Part shown: piece after piece, positions 1 to 7,331 of the stretch
Layout of the letters: each line of letters starts with the position of its first letter
Numbering within the stretch: the stretch's first letter is position 1
Assembly (NCBI GenBank): GCA_028868455.1
Contig: JAGWUK010000081.1
Span: 1 to 9,139, forward strand
Direction: 5' to 3'
From: Burkholderiales bacterium
GTDB lineage: Bacteria; Pseudomonadota; Gammaproteobacteria; Burkholderiales; Burkholderiaceae_D
Length of the DNA: 9,139 nucleotides
The notes under the pieces: model-generated
The model's database searches: none
Seen by the model: the letters and a program-made list of their open reading frames with translations, nothing else
What the model was told of the DNA's origin: nothing
Position numbers and translations under genes: made by a program

Positions 1-515
1 CCGCCAATGTTGGCCACAACCCGGCATTCACCGGACTGTCCGAACATCGCACGATGAAATGCAGGCACCAGCGGAGCGCCTTGTCCGCCGGCAGCAATGT
101 CGCGACTGCGAAAATCGGCGATCACATCAACACCGCTCAACTCAGCCAGTAAAGCTGGATTGTTGGTCTGACGGGTATATCCGGATTCCGGCTGATGGCG
201 TATGGTTTGCCCATGAACACCAATCGCCGTTACCGACAAGTGTGGCACCTGTCTTTGAAGTTCTTGCACGCAGCGCGCATAAACATGCGCCAATTGGTTG
301 GCGAGCAAAGCTTCTCGATGAATTTCATTTTCCCCGCTTTGCTGTAGCTGCATCGCTCGTTGACGCAAGTCGTCAGAAAACGGAATGTAGGAACTGGCAA
401 GCAAATGGATTGCCGGCCCTGCTTCAGGATCGCTAGTCATCAGGACACCATCCACACCGTCAAGACTGGTACCGGACATCAATCCTATATAAGCATGCAT
501 TTCTGAAGTTTTCAT
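1..515 (-). CDS. anmK: Anhydro-N-acetylmuramic acid kinase, N-terminal half (runs off the window edge)
   Basis: AnmK phosphorylates and opens 1,6-anhydro-MurNAc to MurNAc-6-phosphate in the cytoplasm, a step of peptidoglycan recycling. Translating the minus strand from the ATG at 513-515 gives 171 uninterrupted residues. Family signatures are visible: [13 protein letters not shown] (residues 10-22), [12 protein letters not shown] (99-110), [19 protein letters not shown] (118-136) and [14 protein letters not shown] (141-154). The fragment ends at VVANIGG. In this family the catalytic aspartate lies in a later FDxGPGN segment, beyond the window, so intactness cannot be judged; full-length proteins are about 360-370 residues. 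An alternative ATG at 498-500 would remove five residues, and neither start has a Shine-Dalgarno sequence. The gene lies 58 bases downstream of the M23 endopeptidase on the same strand, with a terminator in the gap. The identification is firm; the exact start is less so. Confidence 0.93.
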   Translation of the reverse strand, partial: MKTSEMHAYIGLMSGTSLDGVDGVLMTSDPEAGPAIHLLASSYIPFSDDLRQRAMQLQQSGENEIHREALLANQLAHVYARCVQELQRQVPHLSVTAIGVHGQTIRHQPESGYTRQTNNPALLAELSGVDVIADFRSRDIAAGGQGAPLVPAFHRAMFGQSGECRVVANIG

Positions 516-523
516 CACAAGCA

Positions 524-556
524 AAATAAAAAAAGGCCGAACACGAGGTTCGGCCT
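524..556 (-). terminator. Rho-independent terminator after the M23 peptidase gene
   Basis: On the minus strand, AGGCCGAAC and GTTCGGCCT (548-556 and 534-542 in window coordinates) form a perfect 9-bp stem around a 5-base loop, followed at once by TTTTTTT-A-TTTT. This is a textbook intrinsic terminator, placed 18 bases after the peptidase stop codon. The T-tract ends about 9 bases before the anmK start, so anmK depends on read-through or on a promoter not evident here. Confidence 0.9.
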
Positions 557-573
557 GGGTTGGTTTCTATACA

Positions 574-1941
574 TTAGCGCGAAGCGAGTTTCATCACTTC
601 TGCCTGACGTTCAGGGCGCAGCAATGCAAACCGATGCGCCATATCGCCCGCCACGGCTTTAAAACGTGGCAATTGATTAGCGGCCAAAGCTGGTGCATCA
701 GGAACACTGATTGACATCGGATCGCGAGCCACATTATTGACGCGGAACTCATAATGCAAATGCGGACCAGTTGCCCAGCCTGTCATGCCGACATACCCAA
801 TCACTTCCCCCTGGCTGACTTTACTTCCCTTGTGAATGCCTTCTGCAAAACGGCTCATATGCGCATAGGCAGTGCTGTAGTTTGACCAGTGCTTAATGAC
901 AACCAGATTGCCATAGCCATTGCTGGGCCCGGCGGATACCACGACGCCGTCACCAGACGCACGTATTGGCGTACCGATAGGTGCGGCAAAATCGACACCG
1001 GTATGCGCTTTCCACTTACCGAAGATGGGATGCAAACGCATAGAAAAACCGGAAGAAATCCGCGTAAATGCCAGTGGTGACTTCAGGAAAGCTTTCTTGA
1101 GCGATTTACCATCGAAAGAATAATAGCCGCCTTGATTGCCACCTTCGTCAAACCAGACTGATTGGTACAGCTTTCCGGCGTTGGTAAATTCACCTGCCAG
1201 CACACGACCCGTTTTAACACGCTCGCCATTTTGCCAAAAGCTTTCATACACAATATTGAACTGATCACCTTTTTGCAAACGGCGAAAATCAATATTGGTT
1301 TCAAACATACTGACAATCTGGGATGAAATATTGTCGGGAATATTTGCTTCGTCAGTCGCGGCAAACAAAGATGAATTGATATTGCCAGATGCCATTTCTA
1401 CATGGCGCTCCAGCGTTGGCGTGATTTCAGACGAAATCAGCTTTCCATCGGCATTACGCGAAATCACGATACTACGTGCAGGTTTGTCGGAATTATCAAC
1501 GACTGTCGTTTGCAGCCATTGCAACTCGCCGTCTTCATTGGTTTTGACACGGACTGTTTTATCGGATCGCAGTTGCAACAAGTTGCGCGCGATGGGATCG
1601 GTTTTAATAAAGGTATTCGCTTCATCGTCGTCCACGCCTAAGCGCAAGAGCAAGACACCAAGCGTATCACCGCGATGCACGGTTTCTTCGCTGATAAAAT
1701 GCTGGTCACTGGCTTCTAGTGCGGCAACTTGTTCATCCAGTTTCGGCAACTCCAACTGTTGTGTGATTTGCTTGACAGGCAAATCCGAAGCATCTGGCGC
1801 CATAGGCGCAACGCTCACAGCACCAAAAGCACAAACAGCGAAAAATAAGGCGGAAACGGAGACAAGGCGCGAAGCCCGGGTGGAACCGAGTAACAGTCTG
1901 CTACCAGAAGCTAAACGAAGGAATTTATCTGATGGACGCAT
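574..1941 (-). CDS. M23 family murein endopeptidase, MepM/YebA-like, membrane-anchored
   Basis: This 455-residue protein is a zinc metallopeptidase predicted to cut peptide cross-links of peptidoglycan in the periplasm. A basic N-terminus is followed by one hydrophobic segment (about residues 25-46), a signal anchor or uncleaved signal. Residues 84-145 resemble a LysM/OapA-like domain (VHRGDTLGVLLLRLGV), then an all-beta inhibitory-type region (about 150-280), and the LytM/M23 domain (about 290-410). The M23 site is complete: H313 and D317 in HTGVDF and H396 in GPHLHYE are the expected zinc ligands, with H361 (AHMS) and H394 the expected catalytic histidines. Length and domain order fit MepM and the Neisseria M23 proteins found near tyrS. 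The start is the first ATG; no Shine-Dalgarno sequence precedes it. A sigma70-like promoter lies about 100 bases upstream and a strong terminator follows. Preference for D,D- or another cross-link cannot be read from sequence. Confidence 0.93.
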   Translation of the reverse strand: MRPSDKFLRLASGSRLLLGSTRASRLVSVSALFFAVCAFGAVSVAPMAPDASDLPVKQITQQLELPKLDEQVAALEASDQHFISEETVHRGDTLGVLLLRLGVDDDEANTFIKTDPIARNLLQLRSDKTVRVKTNEDGELQWLQTTVVDNSDKPARSIVISRNADGKLISSEITPTLERHVEMASGNINSSLFAATDEANIPDNISSQIVSMFETNIDFRRLQKGDQFNIVYESFWQNGERVKTGRVLAGEFTNAGKLYQSVWFDEGGNQGGYYSFDGKSLKKAFLKSPLAFTRISSGFSMRLHPIFGKWKAHTGVDFAAPIGTPIRASGDGVVVSAGPSNGYGNLVVIKHWSNYSTAYAHMSRFAEGIHKGSKVSQGEVIGYVGMTGWATGPHLHYEFRVNNVARDPMSISVPDAPALAANQLPRFKAVAGDMAHRFALLRPERQAEVMKLASR

Positions 1942-2038
1942 GCAATAAGTTAAAATTGACTGTTTTTATCGAAAATTCAAATTGCCGCAGATTGACGATA
2001 GTCAGCTCAAAAGCCTGATACCGGCCTGCGAATTCAGG

Positions 2039-2068
2039 ATTATAAGCAATGCTTTACTATCCTAACAA
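2039..2068 (-). promoter_or_regulatory. Candidate sigma70 promoter for the M23 peptidase gene
   Basis: On the minus strand TTGTTA (2063-2068) and a perfect TATAAT (2039-2044) are separated by 18 bases. The -35 matches consensus at 4 of 6 positions. Transcription would begin near 2032, giving a leader of roughly 90 bases before the ATG at 1941. It is the best promoter-like sequence seen in this divergent spacer. Confidence 0.55.
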
Positions 2069-2152
2069 CTCAGAATTTGGCAAACGCTGATTATGAATTC
2101 AGATTAAAGATTCGACCAGCGGTGTTACAAAAAAATTGATGTATATTAAAAA

Positions 2153-3418
2153 ATGACTTCTGCACAAAACTCCACTTCCGAAAAAAATCCCAGCAGCGCA
2201 AGCATATTGCCACTTTCTGACGCAGTGCAACACGCAATGTCTGTCGCCAAACGCGGTGTTGATGAACTATTGATCGAGTCCGAGTTTGCACAAAAACTCG
2301 CGCGCAGTGAGCAAACTGGCAAACCCTTGCGCATCAAACTTGGCTTAGATCCGACGGCACCCGATTTGCATCTTGGTCATACTGTTGTTCTGAATAAAAT
2401 GCGCCAGTTGCAGGACTTGGGGCATACCGTGATCTTCCTGATCGGTGACTTCACGTCGATGATTGGCGACCCATCTGGGCGCAATGTCACACGTCCGCCG
2501 CTGACTCGCGAGCAGATTGAAGAAAATGCCCAGACTTACTTCAAGCAAGCCTCCCTGGTTTTAGATGCCAGCAAAACAGAAATTCGCTATAACTCCGAAT
2601 GGTCGGATCCGCTTGGTGCACGCGGCATGATACAACTGGCTTCGCGCTACACCGTCGCCCGCATGATGGAGCGCGATGATTTCACCAAACGCTTCAAAGC
2701 CGGCACGCCGATTTCCGTACACGAATTTCTCTACCCGCTTATGCAAGGTTACGACTCCGTCGCGCTGCATTCGGATCTGGAATTGGGTGGAACCGATCAG
2801 AAATTCAATCTGTTGGTCGGACGCGAGCTACAAAAAGACTACGGCCAGGAACCGCAGTGCATTTTAACGATGCCCTTGCTGGAAGGCCTGGACGGTGTCG
2901 AAAAAATGTCCAAATCGAAGAACAACTACATTGCCATTACTGAACCAGCAAATACGATGTTTGCCAAAATCATGAGCATTTCTGACGTGATGATGTGGCG
3001 CTATTACGAACTGCTGTCCTTCTGCTCGCTGGAGCAAATTGCTTCGTACAAAAAAGCCGTAGCCGAAGGACAAAATCCGCGCGATATCAAAGTTGCGCTG
3101 GCCCAGGAAATTGTCACGCGCTTCCACAACAGACAAGCCGCAGAAGATGCGCTCGCAGATTTCGTTAACCGCTCCAAGGGCGGCATTCCTGACGATGTGC
3201 AGGAAATTACCGTGACCGGCGCCCCGATTGGCATCGGCCAGCTACTCAAGCAAACTGGCCTGTGCGCGTCCAGCTCCGAAGCATTGCGCATGGTTGAACA
3301 AGGCGGCGTGCGTATTGATGGCGCGGTCGTCAGCGACAAAGGGCTGAAAGTGGAACCTGCCACCTTCGTTCTGCAAGTTGGAAAACGCAAGTTCGCACGC
3401 GTGACTTTGACTGCATGA
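2153..3418 (+). CDS. tyrS: Tyrosyl-tRNA synthetase, KMSKS type
   Basis: This class I aminoacyl-tRNA synthetase (421 residues) attaches L-tyrosine to tRNA-Tyr in the cytoplasm. The ATP-binding signatures are HLGH (residues 73-76) and KMSKS (251-255). Other family blocks are [19 protein letters not shown] (62-80), [16 protein letters not shown] (95-110), [10 protein letters not shown] (194-203) and [14 protein letters not shown] (211-224). A C-terminal S4 RNA-binding domain covers about 358-415. KMSKS rather than the KFGKS/T of E. coli or Geobacillus TyrS places it in the TyrZ-like subgroup, usual for Burkholderiales. The first ATG gives a low-complexity N-terminal extension of about 28 residues, which I recall in relatives; a second in-frame ATG lies at 2237. 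No Shine-Dalgarno sequence precedes either. The stop overlaps the dtd start (ATGA at 3415-3418), so this is the first gene of a three-gene operon. Confidence 0.96.
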   Translation: MTSAQNSTSEKNPSSASILPLSDAVQHAMSVAKRGVDELLIESEFAQKLARSEQTGKPLRIKLGLDPTAPDLHLGHTVVLNKMRQLQDLGHTVIFLIGDFTSMIGDPSGRNVTRPPLTREQIEENAQTYFKQASLVLDASKTEIRYNSEWSDPLGARGMIQLASRYTVARMMERDDFTKRFKAGTPISVHEFLYPLMQGYDSVALHSDLELGGTDQKFNLLVGRELQKDYGQEPQCILTMPLLEGLDGVEKMSKSKNNYIAITEPANTMFAKIMSISDVMMWRYYELLSFCSLEQIASYKKAVAEGQNPRDIKVALAQEIVTRFHNRQAAEDALADFVNRSKGGIPDDVQEITVTGAPIGIGQLLKQTGLCASSSEALRMVEQGGVRIDGAVVSDKGLKVEPATFVLQVGKRKFARVTLTA

Positions 3419-3861
3419 TAGGCTTACTGCAAAGGGTTACACAGGCCAAAGTGGTTGTGGAGGGCGTCAGCGTTGGCACCATCGACGCTGGCCTGATGGT
3501 GCTGGTCTGTGCAGAACGCGGCGATACGGAAAAACAAGCCGATGCACTGCTCACCAAATTACTCGCGTACCGTGTATTTTCTGATGATGCTGGCAAAATG
3601 AATTTAAGTATCACGGATACCGACGGTGCCCTGTTGTTGGTGCCGCAGTTTACGCTGGCAGCGGACACCAACTCGGGAACGAGGCCTTCGTTCACGCCGG
3701 CCGCCGCACCGGATGTTGCGCGAAAATTATTTGACTATTTTGTTGCGCAGGCACGTAAAAAACACATTACCGTTGAATGCGGGCAGTTTGGTGCAGACAT
3801 GAAAGTTTCGCTGACAAACGATGGCCCGGTCACATTCTGGCTGCAAGTCCCCCCCACATGA
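3415..3861 (+). CDS. dtd: D-aminoacyl-tRNA deacylase
   Basis: Dtd hydrolyses D-aminoacyl-tRNAs, classically D-Tyr-tRNA-Tyr, and also glycine mischarged on tRNA-Ala, as a chirality proofreader. The 148-residue length is normal for the family. The N-terminus [15 protein letters not shown], the [12 protein letters not shown] block (86-97) and the [10 protein letters not shown] block (135-144), which holds the Gly137-Pro138 motif that rejects L-amino acids, are all present. The other signature, SQxxT, reads PQFT (77-80): a proline (codon CCG) replaces the usual serine. The family is thought to rely heavily on the substrate's own 2'-OH and backbone contacts, so activity is likely kept, but this is inference. 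The gene begins inside the tyrS stop and its own stop overlaps the next start, each as ATGA, implying translational coupling. The link to tyrS fits the function. Confidence 0.95.
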   Translation: MIGLLQRVTQAKVVVEGVSVGTIDAGLMVLVCAERGDTEKQADALLTKLLAYRVFSDDAGKMNLSITDTDGALLLVPQFTLAADTNSGTRPSFTPAAAPDVARKLFDYFVAQARKKHITVECGQFGADMKVSLTNDGPVTFWLQVPPT

Positions 3862-4526
3862 CAGAAATTCTATTAATCCGCCATGGCGAAACTGCCTGGA
3901 ATGCCATCAAGCGCTTACAGGGGCATCTGGATATTCCTTTGAATGCAGAAGGCACTCGTCAGGCCAAAGCTTTGGCCTGGTCCTTGCAAAACGAAAAACT
4001 CGACGCCATTATTTCCAGCGATTTGCAAAGAGCTGTGCAAACGGCTGGTGAAATTGCCCGTCTGCAAGGGCTCGGCACACGTATTGACGCTGGCTTGCGA
4101 GAACGCTGTTTTGGCGGATTTGAAGGGCAGCTATATAGTGAGTTGCCGCATCTATTTCCCACCGAATATGCCGCCTGGAAATCGCATGATCCCGATGCAG
4201 CATTCCCTTCCGGTGAACGACAAGGTGAAACAATCCGGCAATTTCATCGACGTGTCACAGAGCATATTTTTTATTATGCGCGTCAATTCGAAGGAAAAAA
4301 AATCGCGATTGTTGCCCATGGTGGTGTCCTTGAATGCGCCTATCGTGCAGCAAAAGATTTGCCCCTCAATACGCCACGCGAAGTCAGCATCTATAACGCC
4401 AGCATTAACCGTTTTGAATTTGATGGAGTCACCCTGAAACTTTTACTATGGGGTGACATCGCGCATCTTGATGCTGACGCAATGGATGAAATCAATCAGA
4501 GCGACACCTCACGCCAACGACAATGA
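3858..4526 (+). CDS. Histidine phosphatase family protein (phosphoglycerate mutase-like)
   Basis: This 222-residue cytoplasmic protein belongs to the histidine phosphatase superfamily, branch 1. It has [10 protein letters not shown] (residues 6-15), with H9 the expected phosphohistidine flanked by R8. R58 lies in [11 protein letters not shown]82 in [11 protein letters not shown] as the probable acid/base, and H154 in VAHGG. The full catalytic set is therefore present. Such proteins are often labelled GpmB or phosphoglycerate mutase, but most act as broad or metabolite phosphatases (CobC-like, for example) and the substrate is not readable here. The ATG at 3858-3860 overlaps the dtd stop as ATGA and places the RHG motif at residue 8, as in the family. 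An upstream in-frame ATG at 3777 would only read through the dtd 3' end in another frame. It is the last gene of the tyrS operon; no clear terminator follows. Confidence 0.92.
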   Translation: MTEILLIRHGETAWNAIKRLQGHLDIPLNAEGTRQAKALAWSLQNEKLDAIISSDLQRAVQTAGEIARLQGLGTRIDAGLRERCFGGFEGQLYSELPHLFPTEYAAWKSHDPDAAFPSGERQGETIRQFHRRVTEHIFYYARQFEGKKIAIVAHGGVLECAYRAAKDLPLNTPREVSIYNASINRFEFDGVTLKLLLWGDIAHLDADAMDEINQSDTSRQRQ

Positions 4527-4545
4527 TGGCGCCATCGTCGACGTC
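4525..4545. repeat. Overlapping perfect palindromes at the end of the histidine phosphatase gene
   Basis: GATGGCGCCATC (4525-4536) is a perfect 12-base palindrome that includes the last two bases of the stop codon. It is followed by CGTCGACG (4536-4543) and GACGTC (4540-4545), also palindromic. The first has no loop, so it would be a poor terminator hairpin, and no T-tract follows. It may be a DNA-level site or chance. Confidence 0.35.
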
Positions 4546-4699
4546 TGTCTGAACTGGCGCAAGGAAATTTGCCCCGTACGAAATTATTCTGCGCATCGTT
4601 CGACGGAGTTGCTTGGTCGCCTGCATTTCCAGAAATACCTGTAATTCTCCGAGTCTCGGCACACTTACGTGCCAGGAACGGGAAAATTCATTTTTGTGA

Positions 4700-6028
4700 T
4701 CAATGCAGCTTAATGCGCGGATTCCTCACTCTATCTATCGTTTCAGCCCATGTCGACAGCCAGGTATGAAACAAGCCGTTGACTGCGACCTGATGATGTT
4801 TGTGCAGAGACCAATACATCCACTTGGCAAGCGTACCTTCAATAAACACAGAACCGCTTGCTATGGCTCCCATCAAGCTTCCAACCGTGCTGTAATTACC
4901 TAAAGACACCAGAGATCCATAGTCTTTGTATTTAAATTCCAAAAGCGACTTCCCTTGCAACATGCGAACAAGAGACTGCGCAAGCAAACTGGCTTGCTGA
5001 TGAGCTGATTGCGCACGCGGAGGCACGGTTAGCAGCCCGTCTCCCAGCGGACATGCACAGCAGTCACCAATGGCGAAGACCGATGCATCACGCGTCGTTT
5101 GCAGGCTCTTCGCAACAACTAACTGATTGATGCGATTGCTTTCCAAGCCATCTATTTCCTTCAAAAATTCCGGCGCCTTGATTCCCGCAGCCCAGACGAC
5201 GATTCCGCTGGGAATAAATTTGCCACTTGCCATTTGCACACCGGCTGGCGAAACTTCAACCACTTTTTCATTCGTATGAATTTCCACGGCGATACTACGG
5301 AGTTCACGCGCTACGGCATCAGATAATCGCTCTGGAAGCATTTGCAGTAATCGTGGTGCCGCATCGACGATAACTATTTTTAAATCTTTTTCAGGATGAA
5401 AGTTGACCAACCCATAACTCGACAAGATGGACGTCGTCATGTGCAACTCAGCGGCTAACTCAACGCCTGTCGCGCCACCACCAATAATCGTCACGGTAAA
5501 ACGCCCTTCACCAGCAGCCTGCGCCTGCGTCTGCGCACGAAGGCAACAATTAATCAGCGTCTGATGGAAACGCTCAGCAGCTGCAAGCGAATCCAGCATG
5601 ATGCTGTTTTCCCGCGCGCCAGGAGTCCCAAAATCGTTTGTCTGACTTCCCAGCGCCAATACCAGCGTATCGTAATTGATGGCTTGTCTGGGCAGCAATT
5701 CAACACCTTGTTCATCGAATGTCGGCGCCAGATAAATTTCCTTTTTCGCCCGATTTAATCCATCCATACGTCCCAGGCGGAATTCGAACCCATTGGTACG
5801 CGCCAAAGCAAAATACTCTCGCTCATCGGCATGACTATCAAGTGTTCCTGCTGCAACCTGATGCAGCAATGGTTTCCATAAATGCGTACGACTGGCGTCT
5901 ACTAGCGTAATCAGAGCTTTTTTCTTCTTTCCTAATTTTCTCCCTAGCCTGACCGCTAACTCCAGTCCACCGGCACCGCCACCAACGATAGTAATTCTAT
6001 GTAATAGTCCCCCTGCATTTTCATTCAC
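4700..6028 (-). CDS. ndh: Type II NADH:quinone oxidoreductase (NDH-2)
   Basis: This 442-residue FAD enzyme transfers electrons from NADH to quinone at the cytoplasmic membrane face without proton pumping. An FAD-binding Rossmann motif VGGGAGGLELA (residues 15-25) is followed by a second, NADH-binding one, IIGGGATGVELAAEL (181-195). WAAGIKAPEF (279-288), the FAD-contacting FAIGDCC (318-324) and AQSAHQQA (339-346), which fits the AQxAxQ quinone-site motif, come next. The C-terminal part (about 385-430) is rich in aromatic and hydrophobic residues, as expected for membrane association. I place the start at GTG 6026-6028 because AGGGAG (6034-6039) sits 5 bases upstream and the Rossmann fold then begins near residue 11, as in the family. 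The open frame extends 63 codons further, to an ATG at 6217, but that part has no family resemblance. The gene is divergent from dusB and convergent with the tyrS operon. Confidence 0.93.
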   Translation of the reverse strand: MNENAGGLLHRITIVGGGAGGLELAVRLGRKLGKKKKALITLVDASRTHLWKPLLHQVAAGTLDSHADEREYFALARTNGFEFRLGRMDGLNRAKKEIYLAPTFDEQGVELLPRQAINYDTLVLALGSQTNDFGTPGARENSIMLDSLAAAERFHQTLINCCLRAQTQAQAAGEGRFTVTIIGGGATGVELAAELHMTTSILSSYGLVNFHPEKDLKIVIVDAAPRLLQMLPERLSDAVARELRSIAVEIHTNEKVVEVSPAGVQMASGKFIPSGIVVWAAGIKAPEFLKEIDGLESNRINQLVVAKSLQTTRDASVFAIGDCCACPLGDGLLTVPPRAQSAHQQASLLAQSLVRMLQGKSLLEFKYKDYGSLVSLGNYSTVGSLMGAIASGSVFIEGTLAKWMYWSLHKHHQVAVNGLFHTWLSTWAETIDRVRNPRIKLH

Positions 6029-6033
6029 GATGA

Positions 6034-6039
6034 CTCCCT
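6034..6039 (-). promoter_or_regulatory. Ribosome binding site deciding the ndh GTG start
   Basis: The minus strand reads AGGGAG, then five bases, then GTG. It is the only good Shine-Dalgarno sequence at a gene start in this window, and it favours GTG 6028 over the upstream ATGs at 6055 (AAGGA abutting the ATG, too close) and 6217. Confidence 0.75.
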
Positions 6040-6127
6040 GATAGTTAAAACACATTCCTTCAGCGTCCCTTGGTTTGCCGATGAAAAACGGTGAAGGAAT
6101 ATACTTTTCAGGGATGAGACAAGAGCA

Positions 6128-6133
6128 AGTATA
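6128..6133 (-). promoter_or_regulatory. Weak candidate -10 element for ndh
   Basis: TATACT on the minus strand matches the -10 consensus at 5 of 6 positions about 100 bases upstream of the GTG start. The hexamer 17 bases further upstream (AGGTGA) does not resemble a -35. An alternative pair, TTGCCT - 17 bases - TTTAAC, overlaps it slightly upstream. The ndh promoter probably lies here but is not fixed. Confidence 0.25.
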
Positions 6134-6225
6134 CACAGTTAAAGTCCAGGTCACCTTGGAAGGCAATGCGCTTAAGCACTTTAGAAAAGCAAGTCTAAAA
6201 CTATCGAAAAATAACATCGAATAGA

Positions 6226-6289
6226 TATAAATATTCCCCTGCGCGAACGTCGAATTTGCTAATTATTTAGGCATGAATTCGGGTAGAAT
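6226..6289 (+). promoter_or_regulatory. Candidate promoter region of the dusB-fis operon (two possible -10 elements)
   Basis: Two -10-like hexamers are visible on the plus strand. TATAAA (6226-6231) is followed by TATTCCCC. TAGAAT (6284-6289) lies in GGGTAGAATAGCG and is followed by the GC-rich AGCGCTTCCCC. Neither has a good -35 at 16-18 bases. A GC-rich discriminator would suit stringent control, which is known for dusB-fis promoters in enterobacteria. If the second is real, the ATG at 6273 lies upstream of the transcript. Confidence 0.35.
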
Positions 6290-7331
6290 AGCGCTTCCCC
6301 AAACAAACCCCTCCCTGATCGTGCAAATCGGCCCCTTCGTCCTGCGTAATAATATTTTTGTCGCTCCTATGGCTGGAGTAACTGACAGGCCGTTCCGTCA
6401 GTTATGCAAGGAATTGGGCGCAGGATATGCTGTCTCAGAAATGGCCGCGTCCAATCCTAAATTGTGGGAAACCGAAAAATCCACACGGAGGATCAACCAC
6501 GAAGGTGAGATGGAACCAAAGGCGGTGCAGATTGCCGGAGCTGATCCCCAAATGCTGGCCGATTGTGCTCGCTATAACGTCGACAAAGGCGCTCAGATTA
6601 TTGACATCAATATGGGCTGCCCGGTAAAAAAAGTGTGTAATGCCTGGTGTGGTTCAGCATTGCTGCGACACGAAAAACTGGTAGGTGACATTTTGGATGC
6701 CGTCGTCAATGCCGTTGACGTGCCGGTTACACTGAAATTTCGTACAGGTTGGGATCGCGCAAATAAAAACGCTCTGACCATTGCAAAAATAGCTGAAGCA
6801 GCCGGCATACAAATGCTGACGTTACACGGGCGTACCCGCGCCGACGGATATAAAGGCGACGCTGAGTACGAGACCATCGCCGCAGTTAAATCAATGGTAG
6901 GCATTCCTGTGGTTGCCAATGGCGATATCACTTCGCCTGAAAAAGCGAAATATGTTCTCGACTTCACGAAAGCAGATGCCGTCATGATTGGTCGTGCAGC
7001 ACAGGGGCGACCGTGGATTTTCCGCGAAATTGAACACTTCCTGAAAACCGGACAATTTCTGCCGCCTCCATTAGTAAGTGAAGTGAGGGGGAAAATGCAA
7101 TCTCACTTGTTGGAACATTACGCATTTTACGGCGAATTTCTCGGAGTACGAACGGCGCGCAAGCATATTGGTTGGTATGTACAGGATCTGGTCGGCGGCG
7201 AAGAATTCAGGCAACAAATGAATTTATTGACGTCTTGCGAAGAACAACTGGCCGCAGTGAATAGTTTTTTTGATCGACAGGCGAGTGAACGGTTACAATA
7301 CCGCCCCTTTGAAGAAAAACTGGCAGCGTAA
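6273..7331 (+). CDS. dusB: tRNA dihydrouridine synthase B
   Basis: DusB uses FMN and NADPH to reduce a specific uridine in the D-loop of tRNAs to dihydrouridine. The 352-residue product starts its TIM barrel with VAPMAGVTDRPFR (residues 30-42). INMGCPVKK (112-120) holds the expected catalytic Cys116. TLKFRTGW (153-160), TLHGRTR (183-189), VVANGDI (213-219) and the FMN-phosphate loop IGRAAQGRPWIF (239-250) follow, and a helical tRNA-binding domain fills about 255-345. C126 occupies the place of the usual Ala in AGSAL. The first ATG is given as the start, but its first 16 residues do not resemble the family and it lacks a usable Shine-Dalgarno sequence. A GTG at 6321 (residue 17) would give a 336-residue protein starting at QIGPF, closer to the roughly 320-residue E. 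coli enzyme. It heads the dusB-fis pair. Confidence 0.95.
   Translation: MNSGRIALPQTNPSLIVQIGPFVLRNNIFVAPMAGVTDRPFRQLCKELGAGYAVSEMAASNPKLWETEKSTRRINHEGEMEPKAVQIAGADPQMLADCARYNVDKGAQIIDINMGCPVKKVCNAWCGSALLRHEKLVGDILDAVVNAVDVPVTLKFRTGWDRANKNALTIAKIAEAAGIQMLTLHGRTRADGYKGDAEYETIAAVKSMVGIPVVANGDITSPEKAKYVLDFTKADAVMIGRAAQGRPWIFREIEHFLKTGQFLPPPLVSEVRGKMQSHLLEHYAFYGEFLGVRTARKHIGWYVQDLVGGEEFRQQMNLLTSCEEQLAAVNSFFDRQASERLQYRPFEEKLAA

Noticed and set aside
59..436. 125-codon plus-strand open frame at the window start
   Set aside because: It is antisense to the clearly recognisable anmK fragment and has no recognisable motif.
1295..1948. 217-codon plus-strand open frame
   Set aside because: It lies wholly antisense to the M23 peptidase gene, is rich in serine and arginine, and shows no family motif; it is a shadow of the real gene.
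3777..3857. Upstream ATG extending the histidine phosphatase by 27 codons
   Set aside because: The extension reads the dtd 3' end in another frame; the ATGA overlap and the RHG motif at residue 8 support ATG 3858.
3943..4437. 164-codon plus-strand open frame
   Set aside because: It overlaps the histidine phosphatase gene in another frame; the phosphatase has all its catalytic motifs and this frame has none.
4658..4673. GGCAC...GTGCC hairpin between the convergent operons
   Set aside because: The stem is only 5 bp and no T-run follows directly on either strand, so I do not call it a terminator.
6190..6235. AT-rich tract as a Fis autoregulatory site upstream of dusB
   Set aside because: Fis autoregulation would be expected from enterobacteria, but the one 15-base stretch I tested (from about 6193) fails the GNNYRNNWNNYRNNC pattern at position 11, so I cannot support a specific site.
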